Source of the DNA: JAAUTS01 sp034440395
GTDB lineage: Bacteria; Verrucomicrobiota; Verrucomicrobiia; Methylacidiphilales; JAAUTS01
Assembly (NCBI GenBank): GCA_034440395.1
Contig: JAWXBW010000001.1
Coordinates: forward strand, 1-40,956
Direction: 5' to 3'
DNA: 40,956 bases
Part shown: piece after piece, positions 25,285 through 33,307 of the stretch
How positions within the stretch are numbered: the stretch's first letter is position 1
Layout: each line of letters starts with the position of its first letter
Notes under the pieces: model-generated
The model's input: the letters and a program-made list of their open reading frames with translations, nothing else
Told to the model about the DNA's origin: nothing
The model's database searches: none
Position numbers and translations under genes: made by a program

Positions 25285-26562
25285 ATGCCACAAAACCTTT
25301 ACCTCGATTGCTTCTCAGGCATCAGCGGCGACATGCTTCTAGGCGCGCTGATCGATCTTGGTGTTCCAACTGAAATCATTCAGAAATCCCTCGACGCACT
25401 TCGCCTGAACGAACCTCTCCATCTCCACACCTCACGACAAACCCGCGGACTGGTTTCAGGCATAAAAGTGGATGTTCATTTCCACGAACACACCCACTCG
25501 CACAATCACTCGCATACGCACAACGGCGATCACGAACATCATTCCGCCGCACACCACGGACGCTCCTACACATCTATTTGTCGACTTATTGAACAGTCCA
25601 CCCTTGACCCATGGATTAAAAAACACGCCGCTTCTATCTTTCACCGCATAGGTATCGTTGAGGCTCACATCCATAATAAAACGATTGAAGAAATCCATTT
25701 TCACGAAGTCGGTGGCCTCGACTCCATCGCTGACATTGTCGGCTGCTGCTCTGCTCTTCATCACCTTAAACTAGATCGTATCCTCAGCTCACCACTGATC
25801 GAAGGCACAGGTAGTATCCACTGCGCCCATGGCACCTTCCCTTTACCCGCTCCCGCCACCCTAGCCTTACTCAGCGGAACAGGAGCTCCGTTGAAACAAA
25901 TCGACCTGCCCTACGAACTCATTACCCCCACCGGTGCTGCGTTGCTGGCCGAGTTCGCCCAATCCTTCGCTCTCCTCGACCGCGTTACGATTGATAAAAT
26001 CGGCTGGGGTCTAGGAACACGTGAACTACCAAATCGCCCCAACGCCCTCCGCGCTCTCCTCGTTCAAGCCACGCTTCCTGACAGCAGCTTTGAAAGCGAC
26101 ACTGTCTGCGTCTTGGAGACCAACATTGATGATTCTACCGCTGAAATCCTAGGTTATCTGAGCGAGTTACTTTTAGAAAAAGGTGCTTACGATGTGGCCT
26201 ACCTACCTGCCACCATGAAAAAATCGCGCCCAGGCTGGCAACTCCAAGTCATCGCACCCACGACTTTGCGAGACGCATTAACCGAGATCATTCTCTGCCA
26301 CAGTTCAGCCTTTGGCCTACGCATCAGCGAAACGGTGCGGCTTAAATTATCCCGTGAAACCGTCCAAGTCTCCACCCCCTACGGAAACGTCAGCCTTAAA
26401 CTTGGGAAACGGCAATCTGAAATTTTAAAAATGGCACCTGAATATGAGGACTGCAAACGTCTCGCCCATGAACATCAAGTCCCCCTTCAAACCATCTACA
26501 ATGCTGCCCTGCAAGCCTTTCAAGATTCTGACTTTAAGTTTAAACCACAACGAAAAAATTAG
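25285..26562 (+). CDS. larC: LarC, nickel-pincer cofactor biosynthesis (nickel insertase)
   Basis: A 425-aa protein of the LarC (formerly DUF111) family, which inserts nickel into the pyridinium-dithiocarboxylate precursor of the NPN cofactor used by lactate racemase and relatives. It opens 'LYLDCFSGISGDMLLGALIDLG'; residues 65-91 are a histidine-rich stretch with about 13 His, a likely metal-binding linker, and 'IHFHEVGGLDSIADIVG' follows. It is one continuous frame, unlike Lactobacillus plantarum larC, which needs a ribosomal frameshift. No larA, larB or larE is in the window, so the client enzyme is unknown. Confidence 0.92.
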   Translation: MPQNLYLDCFSGISGDMLLGALIDLGVPTEIIQKSLDALRLNEPLHLHTSRQTRGLVSGIKVDVHFHEHTHSHNHSHTHNGDHEHHSAAHHGRSYTSICRLIEQSTLDPWIKKHAASIFHRIGIVEAHIHNKTIEEIHFHEVGGLDSIADIVGCCSALHHLKLDRILSSPLIEGTGSIHCAHGTFPLPAPATLALLSGTGAPLKQIDLPYELITPTGAALLAEFAQSFALLDRVTIDKIGWGLGTRELPNRPNALRALLVQATLPDSSFESDTVCVLETNIDDSTAEILGYLSELLLEKGAYDVAYLPATMKKSRPGWQLQVIAPTTLRDALTEIILCHSSAFGLRISETVRLKLSRETVQVSTPYGNVSLKLGKRQSEILKMAPEYEDCKRLAHEHQVPLQTIYNAALQAFQDSDFKFKPQRKN

Positions 26563-26611
26563 TGCGTGCGCCATTCTAATTTTCGCGTAGCTCCACTCTA
26601 AAAATTGCCTT

Positions 26612-27034
26612 ATGAAATCTTGGATCACCTACGCTCTTATCTCCATGATCTTTGCGGGCTTCACCTCAGTCATCGCCAAACTGGGGTTATCAGGCATTTC
26701 AGGTGAGCTCGGGCTTACGGTACGAACCTTATTCGTTTTTGTTTTCGTTCTAGCCTTTGCCGCTTTTGCGGTGCCTAGCCATCACTGGTCTGAGTTAAAT
26801 CGTAGCAACTATTTTTGGCTTGGACTATCTGGTATTACGACATCTATTTCTTGGATCTTTTATTATAAAGCATTGAAGGATGGTGAAGTCTCAACCATCG
26901 CACTGATCGATAAAGGAAGTATGGTTGTAGCTGTAATATTGGCATTTTTTATTCTGAAAGAACAAATCACTTTCAAAACCATCATCGGAGGCTCGTTAAT
27001 GTTGGCAGGGATTTTTGTCATCGCCCGCAAATAG
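26612..27034 (+). CDS. Half-size EamA/DMT-family transporter
   Basis: A 140-aa membrane protein with about five hydrophobic segments and one EamA domain. It begins 'WITYALISMIFAGFTSVIAKLGLSG' and ends 'FILKEQITFKTIIGGSLMLAGIFVIARK', the typical end of an EamA repeat. Most relatives have two such repeats in about 290 aa; this one should act as a dimer. The substrate is unknown; metabolite or amino-acid export is usual for the superfamily. It lies 46 bp before alanine dehydrogenase and 49 bp after larC, without a Shine-Dalgarno sequence. Confidence 0.85.
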   Translation: MKSWITYALISMIFAGFTSVIAKLGLSGISGELGLTVRTLFVFVFVLAFAAFAVPSHHWSELNRSNYFWLGLSGITTSISWIFYYKALKDGEVSTIALIDKGSMVVAVILAFFILKEQITFKTIIGGSLMLAGIFVIARK

Positions 27035-27080
27035 AAATAAAACGGTTGCCTCTTATCTCAGGCAGGGAGAGACTTTACTT

Positions 27081-28199
27081 ATGACAACCGCACCTCTAAC
27101 CGTCGTTGGCGTTCCTAAAGAAATTAAAGAGCAAGAGCACCGAGTTTCTCTACTCCCTTCTGGCGCTCATCAACTTACTAAACGCGGCCACCAAGTTCTC
27201 GTTGGAAAAAATGCGGGAATCGGCTCGGGTTATTCTGACAATGAATATGTCTCCGCAGGTGCTCAAATTGTCGAAAAGAACGAGGATATATTCGCTCAGT
27301 CAGATCTTATTGTAAAAGTTAAAGAACCCCTGGCTTCGGAATACGCACTTTTGCGTAAGAACCAAGTCCTCTTCACCTACCTGCATTTAGCCGCTAATAA
27401 ACCTTTGACCGACGCCCTCGTAAAATCCGGCGTCACGGCAATCGCTTATGAAACAGTTCAGGTCAACCGCCGTTTACCACTCTTAGAACCGATGAGTGAA
27501 ATTGCGGGTCGCATGTCCGTTATTGTGGGGGGTTATTTCCTAGCCAAAAATCGTGGTGGTAAAGGTGTTTTACTTGGTGGTGTTCCCGGCGTTCTTCCTG
27601 GCAAAGTTGTCGTGATCGGTGGCGGAACTTCAGGCGTAAATGCCGCACGCATGGCCACAGGGTTAGGAGCGGATGTCACGATCCTAGAAGTGGATTTAGA
27701 ACGCATGCGTTTTCTCGATATCACGATGAATGGTGCTCATACACTTTATTCCAGCGAAGCTCACGTGACGGATGTTTTACCTACGTGCGATTTATTAATC
27801 GGTGCCGTGCTCGTTCCTGGTGCTAAGGCTCCTAAACTTATTAGCCGCGAGATGCTCCGCCTGATGAAGCCAGGTTCTGTTCTAGTTGACATTGCCATCG
27901 ATCAGGGTGGCTGCATCGAAACATCCCGCGTGACCACGCACGATAACCCCACCTTCGTGGAAGAAGGTGTTATGCACTACTGCGTTGCGAATATGCCTGG
28001 AGCCTATGCCAGAACCGCTACCCAAGCCTTGACCAATGTGACCTATCCCTTCATCGAACTCCTCGCCGATCAAGGTCTAAGCGAAGCCTGTCGTCGCCAA
28101 CCGTCTCTCCTCGGCGGTATCAATGTCATGCATGGCCAAGTCACCCAGCAAGCCGTGGCAGAAGCTTTAGGTCTGGCCTACGTTCCGGTTCAACTTTAA
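27081..28199 (+). CDS. ald: Alanine dehydrogenase
   Basis: A 372-aa NAD-dependent enzyme interconverting L-alanine and pyruvate plus ammonia. 'VGVPKEIKEQEHRVSLLPSG' is at the N-terminus, the catalytic His is in 'FTYLHLAANK', and the NAD-binding fold reads 'VVVIGGGTSGVNAARMA'. 'HYCVANMPGAYARTATQALTN' follows near the C-terminus. I chose ATG 27081, which gives the family length (about 371 aa) and has an AGGGAG about 11 nt upstream, over an in-frame start at 27015 that would overlap the transporter gene. It is followed after 6 nt by the GNAT gene. Confidence 0.95.
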   Translation: MTTAPLTVVGVPKEIKEQEHRVSLLPSGAHQLTKRGHQVLVGKNAGIGSGYSDNEYVSAGAQIVEKNEDIFAQSDLIVKVKEPLASEYALLRKNQVLFTYLHLAANKPLTDALVKSGVTAIAYETVQVNRRLPLLEPMSEIAGRMSVIVGGYFLAKNRGGKGVLLGGVPGVLPGKVVVIGGGTSGVNAARMATGLGADVTILEVDLERMRFLDITMNGAHTLYSSEAHVTDVLPTCDLLIGAVLVPGAKAPKLISREMLRLMKPGSVLVDIAIDQGGCIETSRVTTHDNPTFVEEGVMHYCVANMPGAYARTATQALTNVTYPFIELLADQGLSEACRRQPSLLGGINVMHGQVTQQAVAEALGLAYVPVQL

Positions 28200-28205
28200 C
28201 TCATC

Positions 28206-29063
28206 GTGAGCAGTATTCCAGGCCTTACTTCAGCGGACCTTGCTCTAGGTGATGTCAAGTCCTGCGACTTTGATTTGGAGCAAGTGCAGATGCACTGGAT
28301 TCAAGATAGCACTGACCCGTGGTTTGAGCGTGGTTACGGGATTTTGTGGAAAGAGTTCGGCTCTAAGAACGAGATGGAACAACGAACTACACTGCATAAA
28401 CGTTTGCAATGGAAACCTAACGAACTCATTCACGACTACTCTTTTCTTTACACCATGATTGTAGTAACAGCTGGGGAAGAAGTGGTAGCAGTGCGTGATC
28501 ACACCGTTATCTTATGTCATCACATTCAAGATCCCCTCGCCCTCGTGCACCTCTCCCATGTCTGGGTGGACCCCGCATGGCGGCGCACGGGATTATCCGG
28601 CTGGCTGCGAGCTTTACCTATTCAGACCGCACGTGAGGGTTTAAAACAGGCCAGTTTACCCAGCACGTCGAGGATTATTCTAGCAGCGGAGATGGAACAT
28701 TACACCCAAGGAAACCATGACCAGTGGGTGCGTTTAAAGGCTTATGAAAAAGCGGATTACCGTAAAGTGGACTCTGACCTGATTCATTATTTCCAGCCCG
28801 ACTTCCGCACCGCTGAAGAAATAGATCAGAGTGGTGGCCCTCAACCCATCCCCATGTCACTCATGTTGCGCCTTGTCGGTCACGAACAGCAAAAAGAAAT
28901 CTCAAGTGCCGAAATTAAACGCATCGTCTTCGCCCTCTATCACATGTATGGTTTAGAGTTCAGACGCCAAGACATGCTTCACGTTTACGATTCCCTAAGC
29001 ACCTATCCTGCGGATGAAACACTCATTGATCTCGTTCAACCGTGCCGAGATATTCAGCCATGA
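28206..29063 (+). CDS. GNAT-family N-acyltransferase, unknown substrate
   Basis: A 285-aa protein. The acetyl-CoA-binding part of a GNAT fold is visible at residues 114-140: 'VHLSHVWVDPAWRRTGLSGW' has the beta4 strand followed by the R-x-x-G-type pyrophosphate loop. The N-terminal third and the C-terminal 100 residues do not resemble a family I know. The start is GTG, 6 nt after ald, with no Shine-Dalgarno sequence. Its TGA overlaps the next gene's ATG as ATGA, so it is translationally coupled to the HDAC-like gene. The pairing of an acyltransferase with a deacylase suggests an N-acylated intermediate (inference). Confidence 0.75.
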   Translation: MSSIPGLTSADLALGDVKSCDFDLEQVQMHWIQDSTDPWFERGYGILWKEFGSKNEMEQRTTLHKRLQWKPNELIHDYSFLYTMIVVTAGEEVVAVRDHTVILCHHIQDPLALVHLSHVWVDPAWRRTGLSGWLRALPIQTAREGLKQASLPSTSRIILAAEMEHYTQGNHDQWVRLKAYEKADYRKVDSDLIHYFQPDFRTAEEIDQSGGPQPIPMSLMLRLVGHEQQKEISSAEIKRIVFALYHMYGLEFRRQDMLHVYDSLSTYPADETLIDLVQPCRDIQP

Positions 29064-29986
29064 TCAAAACCTATTTCCATCCGGGCTACGCTGCGCCGCT
29101 GGGAGATAATCACGTCATGCCCATTGGTAAATTTAACTCAATCGCCGAAGCTTTACAAACAGACCCACACGTTTCCTTACAACCCCCCTCACCCTTACAA
29201 CCAGAACATTTAGCACACGTTCACACCCCAGAGTATGTGGAGGCCATTCGTAGTGGAGAACCTCGGAGCCTCGCTGAATCCCAAAAATTTCCTTGGAGCC
29301 CAGAACTTTACCCCTCCGTTTGCCTAACCGGAGGCGGCTGTTTAGCAGCAGCCCGCACGGCTCTAAACGAGGGAATCTCTGCCGCTCTAGTTAGTGGATT
29401 TCATCATGCCTTTGCCGATCATGGTGAAGGATTCTGCACCTTTAACTCGTTAATCATAACTCTTGACCAATTAAAACAAGAAGGCCTCCTTTATTCTGCC
29501 GCCATTCTTGATATGGATTTACACTACGGAAACGGCACCGCATCCCTCGTTGCTTCACGACCAGATTTATTTGCGCTATCCATTTATGGAAATGATTATT
29601 TAGATAATAAACCTTACCGTGACGTCACCATAAAACGCCATGAAGATGGCATGAATCACCGCTCTTTTGCGCTGCCCGAATTCTGTGATCGCACTCAACT
29701 TTTCGACATCATGGATCAAGCCCTCCCCCTTCTCGTCAACGGTGTTAAGCCAGACCTCATTCTGTATCAAGCTGGAGCTGATCCCTACTTTGAAGATCCC
29801 TATTCTCCGTTGAACTTGAACCATGGTGACCTCCTTGAACGCGACCGCAAAGTCTTTCACTTTGCTCGCAAACACGGCATCCCACTTGCTTGGGTGCTGG
29901 CGGGTGGTTACACCAAAGATATTCAAAAAGTCGTCCAAGTTCACCTCAACACCTTCCAAGCCGCCAAGAACGTTTATGAATTCTAA
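29060..29986 (+). CDS. Histone-deacetylase-family amidohydrolase
   Basis: A 308-aa zinc deacetylase of the HDAC/AcuC/acetylpolyamine amidohydrolase superfamily. All active-site elements are visible: paired histidines 115-116 in 'SGFHHAFADHGEGFC', zinc ligands Asp153 and His155 in 'DMDLHYGNGT' and Asp241 in 'QAGADPY', and the transition-state tyrosine 284 in 'AGGYTKD'. It should be active. I use ATG 29060, which overlaps the GNAT stop by 4 nt, not an upstream GTG. Substrates may be acetylated polyamines, amino acids or proteins; neighbours favour a small molecule. Confidence 0.9.
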   Translation: MIKTYFHPGYAAPLGDNHVMPIGKFNSIAEALQTDPHVSLQPPSPLQPEHLAHVHTPEYVEAIRSGEPRSLAESQKFPWSPELYPSVCLTGGGCLAAARTALNEGISAALVSGFHHAFADHGEGFCTFNSLIITLDQLKQEGLLYSAAILDMDLHYGNGTASLVASRPDLFALSIYGNDYLDNKPYRDVTIKRHEDGMNHRSFALPEFCDRTQLFDIMDQALPLLVNGVKPDLILYQAGADPYFEDPYSPLNLNHGDLLERDRKVFHFARKHGIPLAWVLAGGYTKDIQKVVQVHLNTFQAAKNVYEF

Positions 29987-31388
29987 TCATTCCCCACTTA
30001 ATCCAGAGCCCGACTCTTGGTCTAATCATAGCCCAGGAGACTTAAGCATTGAACTTAAAAAAATAACCCGTACGGAACTGGCTCCACCATTAGCCGCAGC
30101 CGAAAAAGCTGCCCGCCTCTGGTCACGCACGCCCCTACCCGAACGCCTCGCCTGCTTAACAAAAGCCCAGCAAGGTTTACAAGCTGCTAAAACTAGCCTC
30201 GCCCATGGCATCAGCGTGGAAACGGGTAAGCCACTCAAAGAGGCCTTGGGCGAAGTCGATGCGGTCATCGCAAAAATCACCCTCACCTGTGAAGACGCCC
30301 AACGCTATCTCAAAATAGAGACGCCCTGTGACACTCCGCACCCTTCCCAAATACGTCGCCTAGCCCGTGGCCCCGCCGCCGTCATTGCCCCGTTTAACTT
30401 TCCTCTCCACCTCGGTCATGGCGCTGCCGTGGCTTACCTCGCCGCGGGCAATCCCGTTCTTTTTAAACCATCACCACTTGCCGCCGTCGTGGCCGAACAG
30501 TATGGCCACATCATGCAACCCTGCTTTCCCGAAGGAGTCTTTAATCTTGTTCAAGGCGGCGGCACGACAGGAAGAAATCTCTGCCTAGATCCCCACATCC
30601 GCTCCATCTGCTTCACGGGCTCTATTCAAGTCGGTCGCAGCCTGGCACAAGAACTCGCCACAGATTTCAGTAAAGACCTAGCCCTCGAATTAGGCGGAAA
30701 AAATGCCTCACTCGTTTTCGCCGATGCAGACCTTGACCTCGCTGCCATCGCCATCGCCCAAGCCGCCTGCCTCACTGCGGGTCAACGTTGCAATGCTACC
30801 AGTCGCATCATCGTCCATCACGACGTGCAGGAAGCGTTCACAGAAAAACTCTTAACCGCCTTATCATTCTATCAACCAGGTGACCCCTTGCTCTTAGAGA
30901 CCACCCTTGGCTCTCTTATCTCAGAAGCCGCCCAAAATCGCTACGCAGGACTCATCACCGACACCAGCGGCACCTGGCTTAAACAAGGAAAAGTGGAACC
31001 TCTCATCGCTGGAAAAAAAGGTTACTACGTGCAACCTGCTCTAGTCCTCAATCCCACCTCAGCCTCGCTCAGCCAAGAGGAATGTTTCGCCCCTATCCTC
31101 AACCTCTTCATTGCCCGTGATCTTATTCACATGCTAGAACTCCATAATCAAACACCTTACGGCTTAACCACATCTCTTTTTACCCGCTCGGCTCAGATTT
31201 TTCAGAACATGGCGGATGAACTCATGGTGGGAAACATCTACGCAAATCTACCTACAACTTTCTCGCCCTCTACCCTGCCCTTCGGCGGCCTGCGCGATTC
31301 TGGAAATGGCCGGCCTGGCGGACGCGGCTTCATCCGTTTCACCACCGTGGAACAAGCACTACAACTTGGTAAAGACACCCTTACCTAA
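29976..31388 (+). CDS. AstD-like aldehyde dehydrogenase
   Basis: A 470-aa NAD(P)-dependent aldehyde dehydrogenase. Catalytic Asn141 lies in 'APFNFPLHLGH', Glu238 in 'LALELGGKN' and Cys272 in 'TAGQRCNATSR'. It is closest in pattern to N-succinylglutamate-5-semialdehyde dehydrogenase (AstD): 'ALELGGKNASLVF', 'TAGQRC' and 'PFGGLRDSGNGRPG' near the C-terminus. The start at ATG 29976 overlaps the HDAC-like stop by 11 bp; an earlier in-frame start would add a segment read in the wrong frame of that gene. It ends 17 bp before the first repeat array. The true substrate is unknown, probably an acylated amino or amine semialdehyde. Confidence 0.87.
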   Translation: MNSNHSPLNPEPDSWSNHSPGDLSIELKKITRTELAPPLAAAEKAARLWSRTPLPERLACLTKAQQGLQAAKTSLAHGISVETGKPLKEALGEVDAVIAKITLTCEDAQRYLKIETPCDTPHPSQIRRLARGPAAVIAPFNFPLHLGHGAAVAYLAAGNPVLFKPSPLAAVVAEQYGHIMQPCFPEGVFNLVQGGGTTGRNLCLDPHIRSICFTGSIQVGRSLAQELATDFSKDLALELGGKNASLVFADADLDLAAIAIAQAACLTAGQRCNATSRIIVHHDVQEAFTEKLLTALSFYQPGDPLLLETTLGSLISEAAQNRYAGLITDTSGTWLKQGKVEPLIAGKKGYYVQPALVLNPTSASLSQEECFAPILNLFIARDLIHMLELHNQTPYGLTTSLFTRSAQIFQNMADELMVGNIYANLPTTFSPSTLPFGGLRDSGNGRPGGRGFIRFTTVEQALQLGKDTLT

Positions 31389-31404
31389 TCTAAATGCGAA
31401 GATC

Positions 31405-31992
31405 GGATTTTCTCACGCTGAGGGATACGGAGTAAAACGGAGGGGGATTTTTTACCACGGATAGCACGGATATCACGGATAGGGGGCAGATGAGGAAACG
31501 ATGAAATCCTTTTTCTTTCCTTTCTTCCATCCGTGTTATCCGTGCTATCCGTGGTTAAAAACTCCGAGTCTTCCTCAGTAGTTAAGCAAGAAAGGCGACG
31601 GGGAATTTTTTACCACGGATAGCACGGATAGCACGGATAGCACGGATAGGGAGCAGATGAGGAAACGATGAAAACCCTTTTTCTTTCTTTTCTTCCATCC
31701 GTGTTATCCGTGTTATCCGTGGTTAAAAACTCCGAGTCTTCCTCAGTGGTTAAGCAAGAAAGGCGACGGGGAATTTTTTACCACGGATAGCACGGATAGG
31801 GGGCAGATGAGGAAACGATGAAAACTTTTTTCTTTCCTTTCTTCCATCCGTGTTATCCGTGTTATCCGTGGTTAAAAACTCCGAGTCTCCTTCCGTGTTT
31901 TTCAGTGTTTAAGATTTTCATTTCTCCCTCCTGCCCCCTCTGCGTCTCTGTGTGAGGAAACTCTGGTTTTTAGCGTTTAAGTTTTCCAGCGT
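31405..31992. repeat. Hairpin repeat array 1 (588 bp, three units)
   Basis: This fills the 581-bp gap after the aldehyde dehydrogenase and runs into the 3' end of the next gene. Three units have left arms starting ACCACGG at 31454, 31612 and 31780, each followed by 9-bp CACGGATAG-type steps (3, 4 and 2 copies), a purine-rich then pyrimidine-rich loop of about 43 bp, and a right arm CCATCCGTGTTATCCGTG... ending GTGGTTAAAAA. Arms pair almost perfectly over about 30 bp. A leader (TTTTCTCACGCTGAGGG) precedes the array, and a trailer with CTCTGCGTCTCTGTGTGAGG closes it. There is no coding potential and no spacers of the CRISPR kind. Confidence 0.95.
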
Positions 31993-33244
31993 TTTTATCT
32001 TCAATCTCTTCAACCACCTTAGCGTAGTTACGATATTCCGGCGTATCCACATCTAATTCATAATTGACCGTGAACCAGTCAAGGAAATCATTAGCTTGTT
32101 CATGCAACAAGGTGGATTCAACTTGTTGATCTCGAGCCGCCCGTAAGCCTTGGGCGTAAGCAGTTATGTTACCACCTAACCATGCTTCTAAGGCCGCCCT
32201 GTAGTGTTTAGCAACTGAAGCAATCATAGGATGTCCCAGCATCTCTAGATTACTTAGTTGACTAATTGATTCATGCACAGGCGTGACAACTTGCAAAAAA
32301 GCAGGGCTGGCTGGAAGCTCTGTAATGGAGATAAGGTGCACATCCATCTGCCCTTTATACGTAACGGTTAAGAAGGTCGCTTCCCGTAAACGACTGCTAG
32401 ATTGATCCCAATCATAACTCGGAATGCGTTGCTTTAAGGCTTGAGAGGTCGAGGCTAACCACCAACCTTGACCAGCCGACTCGTCCGACCAATAAAGCTT
32501 TTCGGGATCCTTCAAAAGGGAGCCTAGGTAAACCTGTATCGTTTTCTGGTCTGCTGCACTTTTAATAGATTGCGTGACTAACCAAAATGAAAAAGCCTGC
32601 TGCCAACTACGTCGCATTCCTAGCTCACTTAACTCCGTCCATCTTTGCACCGTGGCTAAAGAAGGTACTTTTTTTGCTAAATAAAATCTCCATACCACGT
32701 CGGCAAAGTCGTCCCTCTTATTCTCCATCAATACCTGCGTTAATCCCTCACTCAACCAAAGTGGAGGCTCTGGTAATTCATCCCCAGAAAACTCCGTTGC
32801 ATCTCGTAAAATCTGAGCCTGTAAGATACAGATCACCAGACTTCGATACACCTGTTCCACATCCACCGCCCAGTTACCTTGAGCCTGAATCGTAAAGACC
32901 CACCGCCCACCTTCCCTGCTTATTTTGCGGGGAAAACTATCAAGCCACCCAGAGCTTTTGTTTTGTTCATCGTTTTTCTGATCCACCCATACGACGAGAA
33001 AGCGGCTCCCCTTAATTTCACGTAAGCCCAGAGATTTCATTGTCCGTGTGAAAACATTTTCTAAGTTCGCTAAACGCGCTGGTATCTCCACGAAGTTTGC
33101 CGACCGATAACTAATGGGAAGCTCGCCACTCTCCTCCGTCTTAAACTTCGTCAAGGTGATAGGCGCCGCCGCAAGGGTAAGAGGTTGACAGACAACCACT
33201 AATAAGAGCGTCATTTTAACCCACGTTAAACCTTGGAAATCCAC
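31970..33244 (-). CDS. Exported peptidase-MA-like protein lacking the HExxH zinc motif
   Basis: A 424-aa protein with an N-terminal signal peptide (hydrophobic residues 11-26, cleavage near 'TLAAA'). Around residues 138-170 it resembles the gluzincin 'peptidase MA-like' pattern HExxH...WLxEGLA: 'PPLWLSEGLTQVL' (161-172) is kept, but the position of HExxH reads ICILQAQIL, so no zinc site is evident. It is probably a non-catalytic, binding or structural derivative. The start is GTG at 33244 (Lys10 gives a charged n-region); ATG 33214 is an alternative. The last seven codons lie inside repeat array 1. It is opposite in strand to both neighbours. Confidence 0.72.
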   Translation of the reverse strand: MDFQGLTWVKMTLLLVVVCQPLTLAAAPITLTKFKTEESGELPISYRSANFVEIPARLANLENVFTRTMKSLGLREIKGSRFLVVWVDQKNDEQNKSSGWLDSFPRKISREGGRWVFTIQAQGNWAVDVEQVYRSLVICILQAQILRDATEFSGDELPEPPLWLSEGLTQVLMENKRDDFADVVWRFYLAKKVPSLATVQRWTELSELGMRRSWQQAFSFWLVTQSIKSAADQKTIQVYLGSLLKDPEKLYWSDESAGQGWWLASTSQALKQRIPSYDWDQSSSRLREATFLTVTYKGQMDVHLISITELPASPAFLQVVTPVHESISQLSNLEMLGHPMIASVAKHYRAALEAWLGGNITAYAQGLRAARDQQVESTLLHEQANDFLDWFTVNYELDVDTPEYRNYAKVVEEIEDKNAGKLKR

Positions 33245-33307
33245 TGAACTAGATTAACAGAATAATCCTAAATAAGAAAACGAAAAGATGGTGCATAAGA
33301 AAGACGA

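Noticed and set aside
26612..27034. Truncated or broken EamA transporter
   Set aside because: The frame is complete, with a natural start and the typical EamA-repeat end. Half-size members exist, so decay is not needed to explain it.
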